From Prillingera fragicola (taxonomy: Eukaryota > Basidiomycota > Tremellomycetes > Trichosporonales > Trichosporonaceae): DNA of 64,000 nucleotides. The first letter of the stretch is position 1. Each line of letters starts with the position of its first letter. Below, one piece after another: positions 10,798-22,877 of this stretch. Location of the stretch: positions 186,001-250,000 of the forward strand of contig BEDY01000002.1 of the NCBI GenBank assembly GCA_002335605.1, written 5' to 3'. Made by a program: the position numbers and the translations under genes. The notes beneath the pieces are model-generated. The model did not search any database, was not told the DNA's origin, and saw only the letters and a list, made by a program, of their open reading frames with translations.

Positions 10798-11079
10798 ATC
10801 CCTCCGCGAAGCGGTTCTGCAGCCAGAGCTGACGGGCTCAGCTCGCGAGCAAAGTTGTAACGAAATAGTCGTCTCGCAAGACGCGCATCAGAAGTAGTAG
10901 CACAGTCGTAAAAGCAATGTATCAACATGCCGTACCATCCCATTGTCTCTGAGCATAGTTTCCGACTAACAGTTTCGTTGGGCACAGTCATACACCTTAC
11001 ATTCGCAGCCCATTTCGGTCAATCCACTGACCACAAAGACAAGGGTTCATAGACGTCCCAGGGAAGCCACCATCAAAGC

Positions 11080-11150
11080 ACACCGTTGGTGAAACGGTAT
11101 CATGCGTCGTTGCCATCGACGCGGCAAGGGTTCGACTCCCTTACGGTGTA
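11080..11150 (+). tRNA. tRNA-Gly(GCC), intronless copy
   Basis: The acceptor stem ACACCGT pairs with ACGGTGT. The anticodon stem CGTCG/CGACG encloses loop TTGCCAT (anticodon GCC). The T stem AAGGG/CCCTT encloses TTCGACT, and discriminator A ends the 71-nt gene. A T-run for Pol III termination follows at 11156-11160. Confidence 0.95.
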
Positions 11151-11441
11151 TCTCCTTTTTGCACTCTCCTCCTCTCATCTGCAGACTGGAAAGCGAGAGA
11201 GAGCAAGTCATTCGTGACAGAGGAGACGAAAAGTTGTGGTGGAGGGTGTCGACGATCGTTTTTGACGATCAAACTACTGGTGAGACATTGTTTCAGAACT
11301 AGTGCGCCCTAGTGCCACACAACCTCCACCTTCCACTTGCCACCCACATCGACCGTCCAACCTTCAACGTCGTCTTGCTCGTCTTCTGCTGCATGCAACG
11401 ACACCGTAAAAAGAAACAGATGCACAGAAGGGCAAAAGATA

Positions 11442-11535
11442 TACACCGTAAGGGAGTCGAACCCTTGCCGCGTCGACGTTTCTTGGATGAACAAGGGAGT
11501 GGCAACGACGCATGATACCGTTTCACCAACGGTGT
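11442..11535 (-). tRNA. tRNA-Gly(GCC) with 23-nt intron
   Basis: The mature body matches the copy at 11080 with the same ACACCGT/ACGGTGT acceptor stem. A 23-nt intron at 11477-11499 sits one base 3' of the anticodon, the canonical 37/38 site. It lies inverted to the intronless copy about 290 bases away. Confidence 0.93.
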
Positions 11536-11693
11536 TCATGTCTGGGCGATGGCGAGGAGCGTTGCGAGCCCAGCGAGGTCCCAAGACCTCGTGAAATGTT
11601 AGCAAATGCTCCAGCTCTTAGAAAATATAGCTACAGGACCCTTGAACATGACATGACAACACTACATACTCTAGCACAAGCTCCATGAAAGGT

Positions 11694-14519
11694 CTAACCC
11701 ATGAAATTCTGCAAATCAAACGCAACGTGACTGTAGTCATCCGCCGGCTGCCCGCTCTGATCCGTCCACAGGTCCATAGGAAAGGGGAGACCGACGGGGA
11801 CGCCGAGGAGCTGCTGCAAAAAGTCCAGGGACATGTCCGACCCGGCGGCTGTTGCGTCGGGCTCGTCTGGTGCCTGCCGCGTGTTGCTGGGTGGCTGCGC
11901 GTTGAGGCCTGAGAACGTGTTGAACTCGAGCTGCGGGATGGGTACCTCTGGTGCGAGGGCGACGCCAGTGGGTCCAGCGAGAAGGGCGCTCGCGGCTGAT
12001 ACGGGCGGGCGAGACTGGGACTGTGACTGGCCTAGCTGGATCAGACGCGTGCGCCAGCCTACAAGACTGAGGGGGTTGTTGGCGTCCACGGCTGGAGAGG
12101 TGGTTTCAGATGGACCTGAACCCGGGATAGAGAGGGAGGCTTGCGCCCCAACTGCCTTTTCGCGCAGGTGGAGAAGCCAGTCGAGATTTTTGCGCAGGTC
12201 CCGGCGGGGGTGGGAGTTGAGGATGGATTGGAGGAGGGAGATGACGGATTCGAGTTCGGCCATGGCGAGGGGTACAAGGGCCGATGTCGGGGAGACGACG
12301 CAGACGGTCGCCATGCAGACTGCGCTTGAAAAGGCGTGAGACCAGAACTGCCAGTGACGAGTCGAGAGGAGGGGGAAGAGCGAGTGGATGCTGCGCAGCA
12401 TTGCGATCATCATGGAGCTGCGTTCAATGACGGCCAAGTAGGCGTCCGCAAAGGGCGAGTTGGTCGGGTCTGATGGCGATGACTCGAGAGCGCGCACAAA
12501 GTATGGCCTGAGGAGAAGGAACACGCCCGCACAGTAGTCGAGCGTGAGTGCGTGCTGCTGGAATGACAGCTTGACATCCTTGCGGCTCGGCTCGGGGGTC
12601 GCGGCATCAGCGGCCTCGGTCGTTGCGTAGCGGGACACCATTACGCGAGCAGTGGCACGGCAACGAAGATTATAAGGGACGGCTTCCTCGGCAGCGACAA
12701 TTGTTTGCCAGATCTCCACGACGCCGCTGTAAGACGACGGCTGGATCTTGAGCGACTCATCCAGCGCCCTGTAGGGTTAGTATGCGTGCGAAAACGGATC
12801 GAGTAACTCACTGCTTGACAAGGATAGACAGCTTGTAACGCTGCAACTCATACGTCGTTCCCTCGGGCAAATAGCAGTCGTCCGGGAAGCGCGTGTCATA
12901 GTGATCAGGTGCGATACCAGTCGGGCGATCCCAACACCTGGAGAAAAAGACGTCGTGGCTGAACACCTCCCAAAACACGCGCCGGCGATTGTTCACGTCC
13001 TCGGTCGACAAGTCCCAGCTCTCACCATCGCGATGCAGACCCATTGCCAGCACGAGGCGGAGTGACAGACCGCGCAGCTGCCATGCCAAGTCCCATCCGC
13101 CACGCATTGATGCGTATGTGCAGTATCGGCCCATGAGGGAGACGCTCTGCACGCCAATCAATGTGGTGAGAGTGAGGAAACGGCCGTTGACGAGACATTG
13201 CCGAGCCATCTGGAAGTAGTGCATGCCAGTCGGGTCGTCGAGTGGCAGTTCGAGAGAGACGAGTGTTCCGAGAGCGAGCACAATGTACACTGAGGCTAGG
13301 CGCTGGAAGGCGAGACACATCTCCTCGAATCCCTGCGGATTCCGCCCAAGGTTGTCAAACACCGAGTTGAAGATGTCTGCAAAGTCTTGCCGGCTGAGCG
13401 CGGTTCCGCCCCAGGCCAGGTGCCGGAAGTTTGCCTCTGCGAGCGCCCAGCCGTTCTCTCGTGAGGGGAGCTCGTCGCATGCTTCGGTGTATGTGCGGAC
13501 TGATGCCGGCCCAAATAGGGATGACGTCGAAGGATTGCCAAATCCGGTGTTGTACGGCGAGCGGGCTGGCGATGGTGGGCGAGTCTCCGTTGCGTCCTGC
13601 GCGCCCTGCAACGTTAGAACTTCTCAAGATGAGGAACTCACCTCGGATAACCACAGCGGCATCGCCGATCCACCGAGATACTTTGACCGCCCACCAGACA
13701 TGACTAGCGTGCCCGAGTTTTCCACAGCCGCAGCCTCTCGCCCTGCTTCCAATGACTCGATGGATGGCAACTGCACGCGGCGCTCCACGGACGCCGGCGC
13801 CGTCTCGAACCCAGTACTGGGCGACTCGATGGGCGGGTACGAGCTGGCGGTCGCCGGTGTTCCTGTGGAAGCGCCGAGAAGCACTTCCACTGGCGACGGG
13901 CCGGCTGCGCTGCTCGGCCGGCGATCCAGCGGTGTTCCAGAGGGGATGCTGTAGATAGTGTCGGTGGGTGTACGGCCAATAACGGGTTTGATGTCCCGCA
14001 TGCTCGAGCTGCCTGCGAGGGGCTCGCCGGTGTTTGGATCCAAGCCGGCGCGGTCAATGATGCCCTCGAGGTGGCGGATGCGATCCAGTAGAGTCTGGCG
14101 TTCCTCGAACCTGCAGTGTTAGTTGCTGGTAGACGGTGGCGACGTACAGATCCTTGACGGCAAAGGACTCTCCTGGACAAAAGTTGGCGCAGCCGCGACG
14201 GATACATGCTGAGCAGGGCACTGGCGTGTCAGCTATTGTATGATATGCTGCCCACATGCTGGAATCACCTTTGCGATCACACTTGACCTGACCGGAGCGT
14301 CAGCATCTAGTCTCACCATGGAGCTATTACACGTCAAGAACCGCGCACCTTCAACCGACGACACTCTGCACAATAGTTGTCAGCTTGCTGCCTTGATGAC
14401 ACGACGCCACGCAACGCACCAGCACAATTCTTTCCTGGCCTCCAGCCCGCTGGCGGTTTCGACTCGTATGGCTCCCCGGCCTGTGACGGGGCTTGCGACT
14501 GGGATTGCGACCTCGGCAT
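11694..14519 (-). CDS. Zn2Cys6 fungal-specific transcription factor
   Basis: A multi-exon gene. The zinc cluster NYCAECRRLK / VKCDRK / VPCSACIRRGCANFCP is assembled from three exons, with introns after RRLK and after DRK. A short coiled-coil-like stretch (RQTLLDRIRHLEGII) and a Ser/Pro-rich linker follow. The central fungal transcription-factor domain includes VLAMGLHRDGESWDLS and RRRVFWEVFSHD. A C-terminal activation-type region ends FDLQNFMG. The last intron is 12769-12811. This should be a DNA-binding nuclear regulator recognising CGG-type half sites. The target is unknown; it lies between the pirin and PhyH genes and could regulate either. The start is uncertain: I chose the ATG at 14517-14519 (MPRSQSQSQ) in frame with the zinc cluster. 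An unrecognised upstream exon is possible. Confidence 0.85.
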
Positions 14520-14804
14520 TGATCCTCGTGATCCTACGTTTAGTCCTCGTGACTTTTGGCCTGCGCGGGGGAGCAGTGGGGTAGATGTCAACTACTAGAA
14601 AGAGAGAGAGAATGGGGGGGGGTATGCACAAGGTGCCCCTCATCCCGCGATGTCGGCCGCCATCTTGATTATGTAATCATGCCACATGGAAGACCGGGCC
14701 GGCATCACGGGACACTGCTGCATATTCACACGTCATTATCACCCACCCACCCAGCAGCAAGACTATGATGGCGAGCACGACTACAGATGCATACTGCAAC
14801 CATT

Positions 14805-15947
14805 CTACACGTCCTGACTGAAATCAAAAGCATTCCCAAACGGCATATCCAAGTGGTCAACCCCTCCCTCAACCCACTCGGCAGAAACACCGAGCTTGTC
14901 ATCCCCATCCAGCACAGGCCGTAGCTCACGGGGCAAGCGCATGGTCATCCGCTGCCTGAACCAAGGCGCAAAGTGGATCATGGCCAGCATGACCCTCACT
15001 TCATCAGTGCGGTTCGGCATACCGGCATGCCAAAGCCGCAGGTCGCGGATGATGAGCGAGCCCTTGGGGATCGTGGGCTGCACGGGAGGGCAGACTTTGC
15101 GGCGCTGCTCGAGCAAGTCGAGTTTTATGCGACCGCTGGCGCGTTCCCCGTGCGCGCCTTCTTGTGCTGAGAGGTTGTTGTTTTGCGTCCCGAGCCAGAT
15201 TTCTGCCTGTCAGGACACTGCTCTGAGGACCTTTACTCACGCGTCGAGCCGTTTTCGGGTTTCATGTCCACGAGACCCACGTTGACCACAGCAGCAAAGG
15301 GGATCTGGCGTCAGCCAGGTCGACGATGGGACACTTACAGAAGGGTGCGCAAAGTCGGCATCAGAGTGCACAGGCTGTCCAACCTCGGCCTTGACAGCAC
15401 TGTTCGCCGAGATGAAGCTCATCGTAGGCTTACCCCCCAGCCAAGCGTTGGTGACCTGGCTAGCGAGGGGGTTCATGAAGATGCTGGCGTCAAAGACATC
15501 CTTGTCCAGCGGCGGTGACTGCTGCAAGTTGCCGAGATTGTAGTTGAATGGCCCCTTGTCACCGCGCGCCACGAGAGTGTGCGTGTCGGCTACCATGCGG
15601 ATGTTGAGGGCGTCGATCTGGGCGTGCGGGACGGCGTTGGCAATGACCAGCAGGCCGTCGCGCTGGAGTGTCTCGAGGGCGAGTTGCATTGATCGTTGTG
15701 ACAGGCGTGAGGTTGTGAGCTCTGAGGCCGAGGGCGTGAGGACCACGGGGTGGTTGGGGTGCGGATTTGTGACGCTGGGTTGGAAGCCCATCGAGCCGGA
15801 GGCGACGGGGTGCTGCCCAATGTCTGGGTGGAGCGGCGCCGCCGCCGCCGAGGGGGAGATGGTGGCGAGGGCGCGGCGATGCACTATAAAGGCGCTGCGA
15901 GATACTCGGCTGGTGGTAGCAGTTCGGAAGGCTGCACGGGAGAGCAT
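14805..15947 (-). CDS. PhyH-type Fe(II)/2-oxoglutarate dioxygenase, probably mitochondrial
   Basis: Three exons (15339-15947, 15241-15304, 14805-15202; 1071 nt, 356 residues) splice in frame. The N-terminus MLSRAAFRTATTSRVSRS, rich in Arg/Ser/Ala without acidic residues, looks like a mitochondrial presequence. PVHSDADF supplies the H-x-D metal motif. KPENGSTQIWLGT and RLWHAGMPNRTDEVRVML supply the distal His and the Arg that binds 2-oxoglutarate in phytanoyl-CoA dioxygenase relatives. The fungal members of this branch have no settled substrate, so I do not call it phytanoyl-CoA hydroxylase. A minus-strand TATA-like element at 15991-16000 is 44-53 bases before the ATG. It is divergent from the next Zn2Cys6 gene. 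Confidence 0.88.
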
Positions 15948-16318
15948 TGCTGTAGAGCTTGGTGGGCATGGAGAGCGCGCGAGCTGTGAGAATATATATC
16001 TCATGTGCGGGTAAAGCTGGTAATAGTTTGGGACACAAAGCTGTTCAACCTGCTCAACGCTGCCGTGAGGCACCGTGCATACGCACTTGCTGTTCCGGCT
16101 GAATGCATCTCTGCGTCGTATGTGCATATCCTTGGGCCTGTTTTGATACGCGTTCCAGACCTCATGGGGGCAGAGCACAACGATGCAGATGATGAAGAGT
16201 GACTGCTGCGTTGGCCGGCGGCTGTTGAACCTCCTAAATTTAATGACGTACAGATCCTCTTTCACTCATCACCCATCTCACCTCACAACACTCACCACTA
16301 CCATCCATCTCGCACGGC
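15948..16318. promoter_or_regulatory. Divergent promoter between PhyH-type and Zn2Cys6 genes
   Basis: A 371-base region. An AATATATATC block at 15991-16000 reads as a TATA element for the minus-strand gene. The shared region suggests the plus-strand regulator may act on the PhyH gene; that is inference. Confidence 0.5.
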
Positions 16319-18445
16319 ATGCTCGGCGCAAAGCGCAAACGCGTATCTGTACGTACTGGATCCAGCAGCACTAACACTCCCAGCGCGCATGCGACAGGTG
16401 TCACAAGCTTGGCCGTAAAGTAAGCTCACACGTCGCGCTCCACCGCTGACTCACCCCCAGTGCGTTCCCTCCCCCACCTCTGTTTGCCAGACGTGTACCG
16501 ATTACGGCGATGAATGTACTTATGAGCGGCCAATGGGCAAGCGTGGCGTGAGTTGGTGAATGAAAAGGCAGCTGACAAGGCAGGCAAAGCCCAAAGCGCA
16601 GAGAGGGGCTGCGGCGGCTGTAGACAAGGGTGACACGCCGACGCCGCCTAGCGGGGCCGACCTCCCACCAGGTCTCACGCACGAGGGTATTCTCCAGCTT
16701 CTCGAAGTGTACCGCCTGACCGCCTACCCTATGTGAGCTACTGCAGCCGCCCCCGCTGACGCGCAGCTACTGCTTCTTCTCCTGGTCCCACTTTGCTGCG
16801 GACGTTGCGGCAGCGCAATACGAACACAACGTCGCGTTTCGCACAACCGTCATCGCTGTGTGTGCAATTGCCGCTGCACGCATCCGTGATGGCGCATGTG
16901 ACGCGCACCTCCTCGCTTCACTCTCTCAAACCGATAACGCGCACTCTGCCCAGCCAACACTCGACATTTCGACGCTCGGCGTCTCGCCCGAAGTGTTGCG
17001 TTCCGCTGCCCTCGCGGCTGTACCATCTCTTGCTTCTATGGGCGCGTCGCCTCCGCCAGAGTTTGAGGATCTGCGTGCAATGGCCCTGCTAGCTGTGCTC
17101 GGTGTGCAGAACGGGGATCCAGCCCAGCTGAACCCCCTGCTCGGGCGATATCTCGCCCTCGTCGCTATGACGGGTTTTCACGACGAGTCGCGCTGGCCAC
17201 AAGAGCTGGCAGATTGGGAGGTGCAGGAGCGGCGTGCTCTTGTAAGTCCCCGGATCGTGCGCCGAGCTGACATCAGTACTGGGGAGTCTACACCCTCGAC
17301 GTGTTTACCGCCTCGATCTGGGGCGGCACGGTACGCCACCAGATGGGCCGCGTAGCTTACCCCCACTTTCTCGATGCTGGCTCCGGCCCAGTCGATCCCA
17401 ACAACGATCCGTCGGCGGTTCTCCGCATCCCGTCACCGACGCATGGCAGCGGGTGGATTCAAGGCTGGAATGTTGTTACCGATCTGTATCGCGCGCTGCA
17501 CGCGGTCATGACCCAAGCTCTGCAAGGCGGGGGGACGCCGTCGTTACCAGGTGTGCTGTCCCAACCACCGTTTGCGATGCGTGAAGCCTGGCCAGCGATC
17601 AAGGCTCGGTACGACAACCTCCCGGGATTGTTCAAAAAAGTGCCGCCGATCACGGGCATCATGGCGCGAGACATTTACAGTTTCCAGGCAGCCAACCTGG
17701 CCGTGACGCTGCAGGCGTTGCGTATGGGCATGGCGTGTGCAGGGCAGCTGTCTGCGGCTGACCGCTGCGCCATTGCCGGCGAGCTGCTGGATGCTCTGGC
17801 CAAGATTCCGACCGGATACATGCACGCCATCAGCGCGCCACTCGTAAGACCTCCGTGACGCCCAGCACTGACACCCAGCTGCACCAGCTCGCCGGCGTAG
17901 GTTCCCTTCTCGGCAGCGTAGTCCACGGCCCCCTCACACTCTCGTCCTACATCAACGCCCGCCAGATCCTGTACGCTCTACACAGTCAAACCCCACTAAC
18001 ACACAGGCTGACGTACGGCCACCTCCTTTCCTCGCTGGAGACCTCCCTCGCGCCCCGCCCGAAACGCGACCCGATAGCGAGCAAGATCCTGCACCACGTC
18101 TCGAGGATCGACGCCCACATGGCCTCAGCAGCGGGGGGCGGGGGCGAGGCCGTCGCCGCCGCCCTCGGCGCCCTGCCCCCGTACCGGGCCCCCCCGGACC
18201 AACGCTTGAGCGACGCCTTCCCGCCGTTCCTCCCCAGCAGCGCGGAGCGGACGGGCTGGCCGCACCGCGACGAGGTGCCCATCGACCCCGCGCTGGAGGG
18301 CGGGCTCGTGTCGTTTGGGCGGGGCGTCGATTTGGAGCGCTTGGGCATCCAGGGGGAGGTCGCTGAGACGGTCGTTTGTGTGCCCGAGGTGGGGTGGCCT
18401 TGGGAGGAGGGGGGCGCGCTGTGGGACTTGTTCCGCGCGGCGTGA
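16319..18445 (+). CDS. Zn2Cys6 transcription factor with very short introns
   Basis: The start MLGAKRKRVS is followed by a 35-nt intron (16349-16383) and the zinc cluster RACDRCHKLGRKC...CQTCTDYGDEC (spacing 2-6-8-2-6), itself split by an intron right before the third Cys. A basic linker (GKRGAKPKAQRG) follows. A divergent middle homology region includes TAYPMYCFFSWSHF, YWGVYTLDVFTASIWGG and FKKVPPITGI. About seven introns of 34-41 nt are recognisable by GTRNGT donors and nearby CTRAC branch sites. The C-terminal exon ends WDLFRAA. The protein should be a nuclear DNA-binding regulator. It lies between the PhyH gene (divergent) and the XanA-type gene (convergent). No named orthologue recognised. 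Confidence 0.83.
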
Positions 18446-18659
18446 GGGAGACAATGGTGGGGAGTAGCGTGAGTAGAGGTGTCATGGTGCGGGACGGGAG
18501 ACACGGATACAACCTGTGTAGTCGTGGGGGACATACGATATGAGCCTGGACGGCACGACTGACGCGCGGCACGGTGACGTGTACATGAGTTTGATGGTAT
18601 GCATAGCCTACAAACGGTACACGTTCTTTGTCCAAGTCTACAACTCCTCTTGTTCGTCA

Positions 18660-20239
18660 CTAGGCAAACTCTGCGACATCCGCCTCTGACGGCCCCTCTG
18701 GATCACTCGACGCAGCAAGGTTACACTGATGGAACATCCTCACCTCGTCCTCCCTAAACGCCCCCGTGACCGAGTGAAGCAGGCCACGGTTATGGAAGAG
18801 GACGAGATCGTCGTCCTCCCAGTCCGCGGCGAAGACGAGCGCGGGGTCGATCCCCGGCCGCTGGAGCTTGTACAACCACCCCCGCGCTTCCTCGAGGTCG
18901 GTAATGGTCGCGCCGTCCGGGAAGAGCGCGCCGGCGCGCTCCGCGTCGGGGGGCAGGGGCGCGACGGTCAGTGCTGAGGCAGCACACGGGTGGACCTGGA
19001 GGTGCAGCTTGCCTGTGACCGGGTTCTTCCAGCAGGCCGTGAGGACTTTGAGGTGCTCCTCCTCCCACGCTGGCAGGTCTGTGAGGGGGAGCTCTAGGTT
19101 TTCGGACTCTAGACCGAGCGCGTTGGGCAGCGCGTGTGCCTGCGACATCCACACGTATGGGTGCGGCGGGTAATGGACCTTTGTGCGGACTGCCATTGAG
19201 CGGAGCGCGGGGGGCAGGACGGACAGCATGTTCCTGCCGGATACGACTGGGTGTTAGCCGTGTCGACGCGGGGTGCTTACAGGCTGTGCTGCCCTTGGGG
19301 AGGCGGAGCTCGTCGCCGGTTCCGTCGTCGTAGCGCAGCGTCTGCCACTCGCCCTTGGGCACCTTGACGGCGTACAGCGTCGTCACCTTTGGCGGGGACA
19401 GCTTGTACAGCGCCGCATCAATGTGCCATCGGTAGAACCGCGTCGGCCCAGCGGCCGTCTCCTCTTCGACAGGAATCGGGTCCTTGTGGAACGTCCGGTG
19501 GTGCGGGTGCTTGAGCTGCGGCGACTCGAGCCCCTCGTGGTTGCCCGGGACCTTGCCGTTGCCGATGAGCTGGACCTCGGGCTGGTGCGGGATCGTCTTG
19601 AGGTCCGGGTGCAGGATAGACTTTACTTCCTTGCCGGTCTTGTTGTTGCCATGGCCGTACGACGAGGCCGTGGGGTCGAATGCCTGCAGTGTTAGCGCTT
19701 GTGCAGCTAGGTTACAACATGCTTGGACACTCACAAGGGTCATTTCAAACTGCTGCTTGGGTGTGAGCTTGATGCCGCGGAAGAGCAGGACGTCGTACTG
19801 TGGCATGTCAGCGTGATCCAACACAAGGTCACGAGGCTCGAGGTGATATCCGGTCTGATCGGAATGGTGCTCTAGGTCGCTCCCACGCTGCACAGGAAGC
19901 CATGCTGGTAGGAGGTGGTGGCGAGGGTGGATCCGTCGTCGGCGAGGAGTGCAGATGCATGCCCATGCCATGTGGCCAGTGGCTTACCTTGTACAATGCC
20001 TCGATTATCTCGTCCATCTGCGCGTCCGTCTTTGTAGCCGGGTCAAAGCCGTGCACCTGGCGTCCAAACTCGGTAAAGTACTTGGGATCCGCCTGGGGAC
20101 TAGTCTGCAGGGGGGTAAAGCTGAGTTTTGAAGCGGCTGCAGGGACTGGGGTTGGTGGCCTGCTTGTCTTTGGAAAGGATGCCATGGTAGGGGATGGTGC
20201 GTGGGTGGCGACTGGGGTCATTGTGGCTGCTGTTGCCAT
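18660..20239 (-). CDS. xanA: XanA-type 2-oxoglutarate-dependent xanthine dioxygenase
   Basis: Four exons (19988-20239, 19735-19797, 19281-19683, 18660-19246) give 1305 nt and 434 residues. It is a TauD/TfdA-fold enzyme. The motif RWHIDAALYKLSPPKVTTL carries the H-x-D iron ligands. RYDDGTGDELRLPKGSTAF and FVSGRNMLSVLPP follow, and LLHSVTGAF supplies the distal His. As I recall it, this combination characterises the fungal XanA enzymes, which convert xanthine to uric acid with 2-oxoglutarate and O2 in place of xanthine dehydrogenase. The Ala/Pro/Thr-rich N-terminus has no clear targeting signal. Two TGATAAG motifs upstream fit nitrogen control. The alternative is another TauD enzyme, but the block around the catalytic His argues for XanA. 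Confidence 0.78.
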
Positions 20240-20418
20240 TGTGCGTCGATGTGTGGTGCGGATGAAGTGATGGAGAGTGATAGAGCTGGCAACAGCTGAG
20301 CGAGTGAGGATGAGAGTGTGAAGACGAGGTAGCTGTGATGACAACGATGAAGGGTACATATGTTGTAGATGATGATTGAGGCTGCGAGGGTGCATGCAGG
20401 TGCGTCCATCCAGCCCAT

Positions 20419-20559
20419 CTTATCAGTCGCCCGGCTACATCGGGCAGTCACTGTGTGGGCGTGCCTGGGCGGGATAGAGAAATAGGCATGCAAACACTCT
20501 TATTAGGCACGCCAAAATGGCCATATCACTCTCACGCCTATCTGACCATCTTCTTATCA
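20419..20559 (-). promoter_or_regulatory. Two TGATAAG (GATA-factor) motifs upstream of the XanA-type gene
   Basis: CTTATCA on the plus strand at 20419-20425 and 20553-20559 reads TGATAAG on the gene's strand, about 180 and 315 bases before its ATG. HGATAR is the target of AreA/Gat1 nitrogen-derepression factors. Short motifs also occur by chance. Confidence 0.4.
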
Positions 20560-22345
20560 CACCCGCCCGTCATCCTCCTTGACGTCTCGACGCAATCAAT
20601 GGAATGGTCCTTATCATGGCCACAAAGACAATAGCCATCCTGCACACAACGCAACACAACTGGCAGGCAGCAGATGGAAGCAGAGCACGACAACGTTGTA
20701 CATGGTCCAGCTCAATAGTGGCCAGTGCCCAGCTCCGATCAGAGTGGACATGCAACGTCATGTGAGAGTAACGCGCGACGCGACCGGCTCGGAGATGACA
20801 CAAAGTATGGATTGACCGACTATGGCTAGACGCGAGCAGATCGGGCCAGCTGCGGGGCCATGCTCGGGGTTGGAGATGCCGGGCCAGAGTGTAGCTTCTG
20901 CTAGACCTATCGTGTGCCATTCATGTATCATACCGGCTTTGGCTGCCTCGGCTGCCGAGCCTGCGTTTGTAGATCCCGAGCTGCTCGGCGCTGGTCTTAC
21001 CGGCCAACCAAGCATAATGTGCACGGCAAGCGCAGGCCCAGCGTCGATCGCTGGGCCAGTGAGCGTCGTGACGCTAGGCATTCGATGATTCGGCATTCTA
21101 GCTCTTGCCGCAATGCCGGATGACTATTTGCTGCGTCAGGTAGCTCGACATTCCATGATCTCAACGGCCACATACATAACTCTGTCTTTTTGGCCGTGTC
21201 ATCAAGACCAAAGTGAACGAACAGGTGGACTCTTCACTATGGGAAAACTGTGCCATGGTTTATCCTAGATTATCCCCCAGTTCACCCATTCGATCTGAGC
21301 TCGAGGCCCAACTGTTTGGTTCAATCCCGGCTGGCTCCAGTCATACTACTGCTTCTTTCCAAACCCAATGTCACATCCAGTTTCTCTTTTGCTGCACTTT
21401 CAATCATCAACACTGGCCAATGGCTGTACAGCATGCCATCGCCATCTCCATCTCGGACCTGCTGTGCTGTGCCGTGAAAGAACAAACGCTGGTTGGTCGT
21501 AGTAATCAATACATGTCCGGGCGCGAGTTTTCCGAGACTTGACCAGCACGCGATTAGTTTTCCAACGCTGTCTCTGGTTTGCGCCACTCAAAGGGCAGCA
21601 GGGTCCACGTAGCAATTCCAGTTCCCAAGAGGTGGATAACACTGCAGGGCTGGTTTGAAGACTGCGGCATTCTTGTCATGGCACAGTGGCTTGACTGCGA
21701 GATGACTGATGCAAGCCGCAATGCACATTCGCACCTATCTGCCTCCACACGACGTTGCAGGGACGGTCATATCGGCAACCCAAACCACGGCTCGACAAGA
21801 GGCCCCTCCGCGGACCGAAGGCGCAAGGTGGCGTCGCCGAGGGAAGTGTAGCTGAGTAAACGTGTTTCGTCGTCGGCCAACACGGTGTCTAGAACGACGC
21901 TCGCACCAGCCCTAGCCAGCCCCAGTGCCCCGCAGTGACCGATTTCCATTCCACGACTTAGTGCATTCCAGTGCGTCGGCGACACAGTGCGTGCTCTCTC
22001 CGTGTGTGTCCGCGGATTCCGGATCTTGAGCATGTAATACCAGTACTGCGCCAACTCGGATGCACGGCCCGGAGTGAGAGTGCTAGGATTTTGTTGTGCG
22101 GCATGCAAGTGTGCGACGGTTGTAGTCGGCGACTGCCACATGTGGCCGCCACAATGGCTAGTGGTTGATAAAATGGACTCCCCTGATGCGCAGCGAGTGA
22201 CCTACCCCTGTGTCCAGTGTCTAGCAGTAGTAGAGATGCATGTAGAGACAGTAGTCGTAGATGTAAGAGCAAGAGCATGGTACAAGTGTATGTGGCCCCA
22301 GACGCCACTCTAGGGCTGGTGGGATGACGGAACCAAATATGTACG

Positions 22346-22351
22346 CACGTG
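22346..22351. promoter_or_regulatory. CACGTG box upstream of PHO81
   Basis: A palindromic E-box about 530 bases before the PHO81 ATG. CACGTG is the core target of Pho4-type bHLH activators and of other bHLH factors, so the assignment is tentative. Confidence 0.35.
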
Positions 22352-22877
22352 TACGGTCAATGCACCAAGCAGGACGAGCGACGGCAGCCATCATGCCCTG
22401 GACATCCACATCGACCTCTCTCTCTCTTGTTTCTCTAGCCTGTACACCTCTACTTACACGCAAGACACCCAGCATCAGCACTGTCAGACTGCCTGCTCAG
22501 TCACTCGGCCAAAAAAACTACTCCCTCGGTAGTATTCTGGTCACGACTACAGCCTTCAGTCTTCGCACCCAGAGTCGTCCCCAGGTTGTCGACAACCACA
22601 CGCAAAGTACCCGGCCCATCTAACATTTGGGCTCGTTCCCTCGTCCTTGGTCTGTCCCCCGCAAAGACAATCTTGGATCAACCGCGTCTGTCACAACGTG
22701 CTGGTGCTTTCTCTGTCTCAAAACTCCCAACACCTCCACGCTCAGCTCTCTCTCGCGTCTACACCTGCGTGAACGACAAGGCCACGAGCGCCGCGTCACC
22801 ATCACCACACACATACGCACCGCGTCGCAGCGCCTCCCTCTCCCTCCCTCTCACGCCCCCAGCGCGCCTTCCCCGCG

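Larger units (their letters stand above)
20240..22877. other. Long intergenic region between divergent XanA and PHO81 genes
   Basis: About 2.6 kb. No frame here has recognisable domains or coherent splicing. It holds the XanA promoter, the PHO81 promoter and a CACGTG box at 22346-22351. An unrecognised non-coding transcript cannot be excluded. Confidence 0.5.

Noticed and set aside
11102..11594. Short coding frames over the tRNA-Gly pair
   Set aside because: They are translations of the tRNA genes and their flanks.
15237..16265. Longer N-terminal extension of the PhyH-type protein
   Set aside because: It runs through the promoter and TATA element; the ATG at 15947 gives a clear presequence.
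21767..22141. Minus-strand frame of 124 codons between XanA and PHO81
   Set aside because: No domain match by eye and no supporting splice sites or start context.
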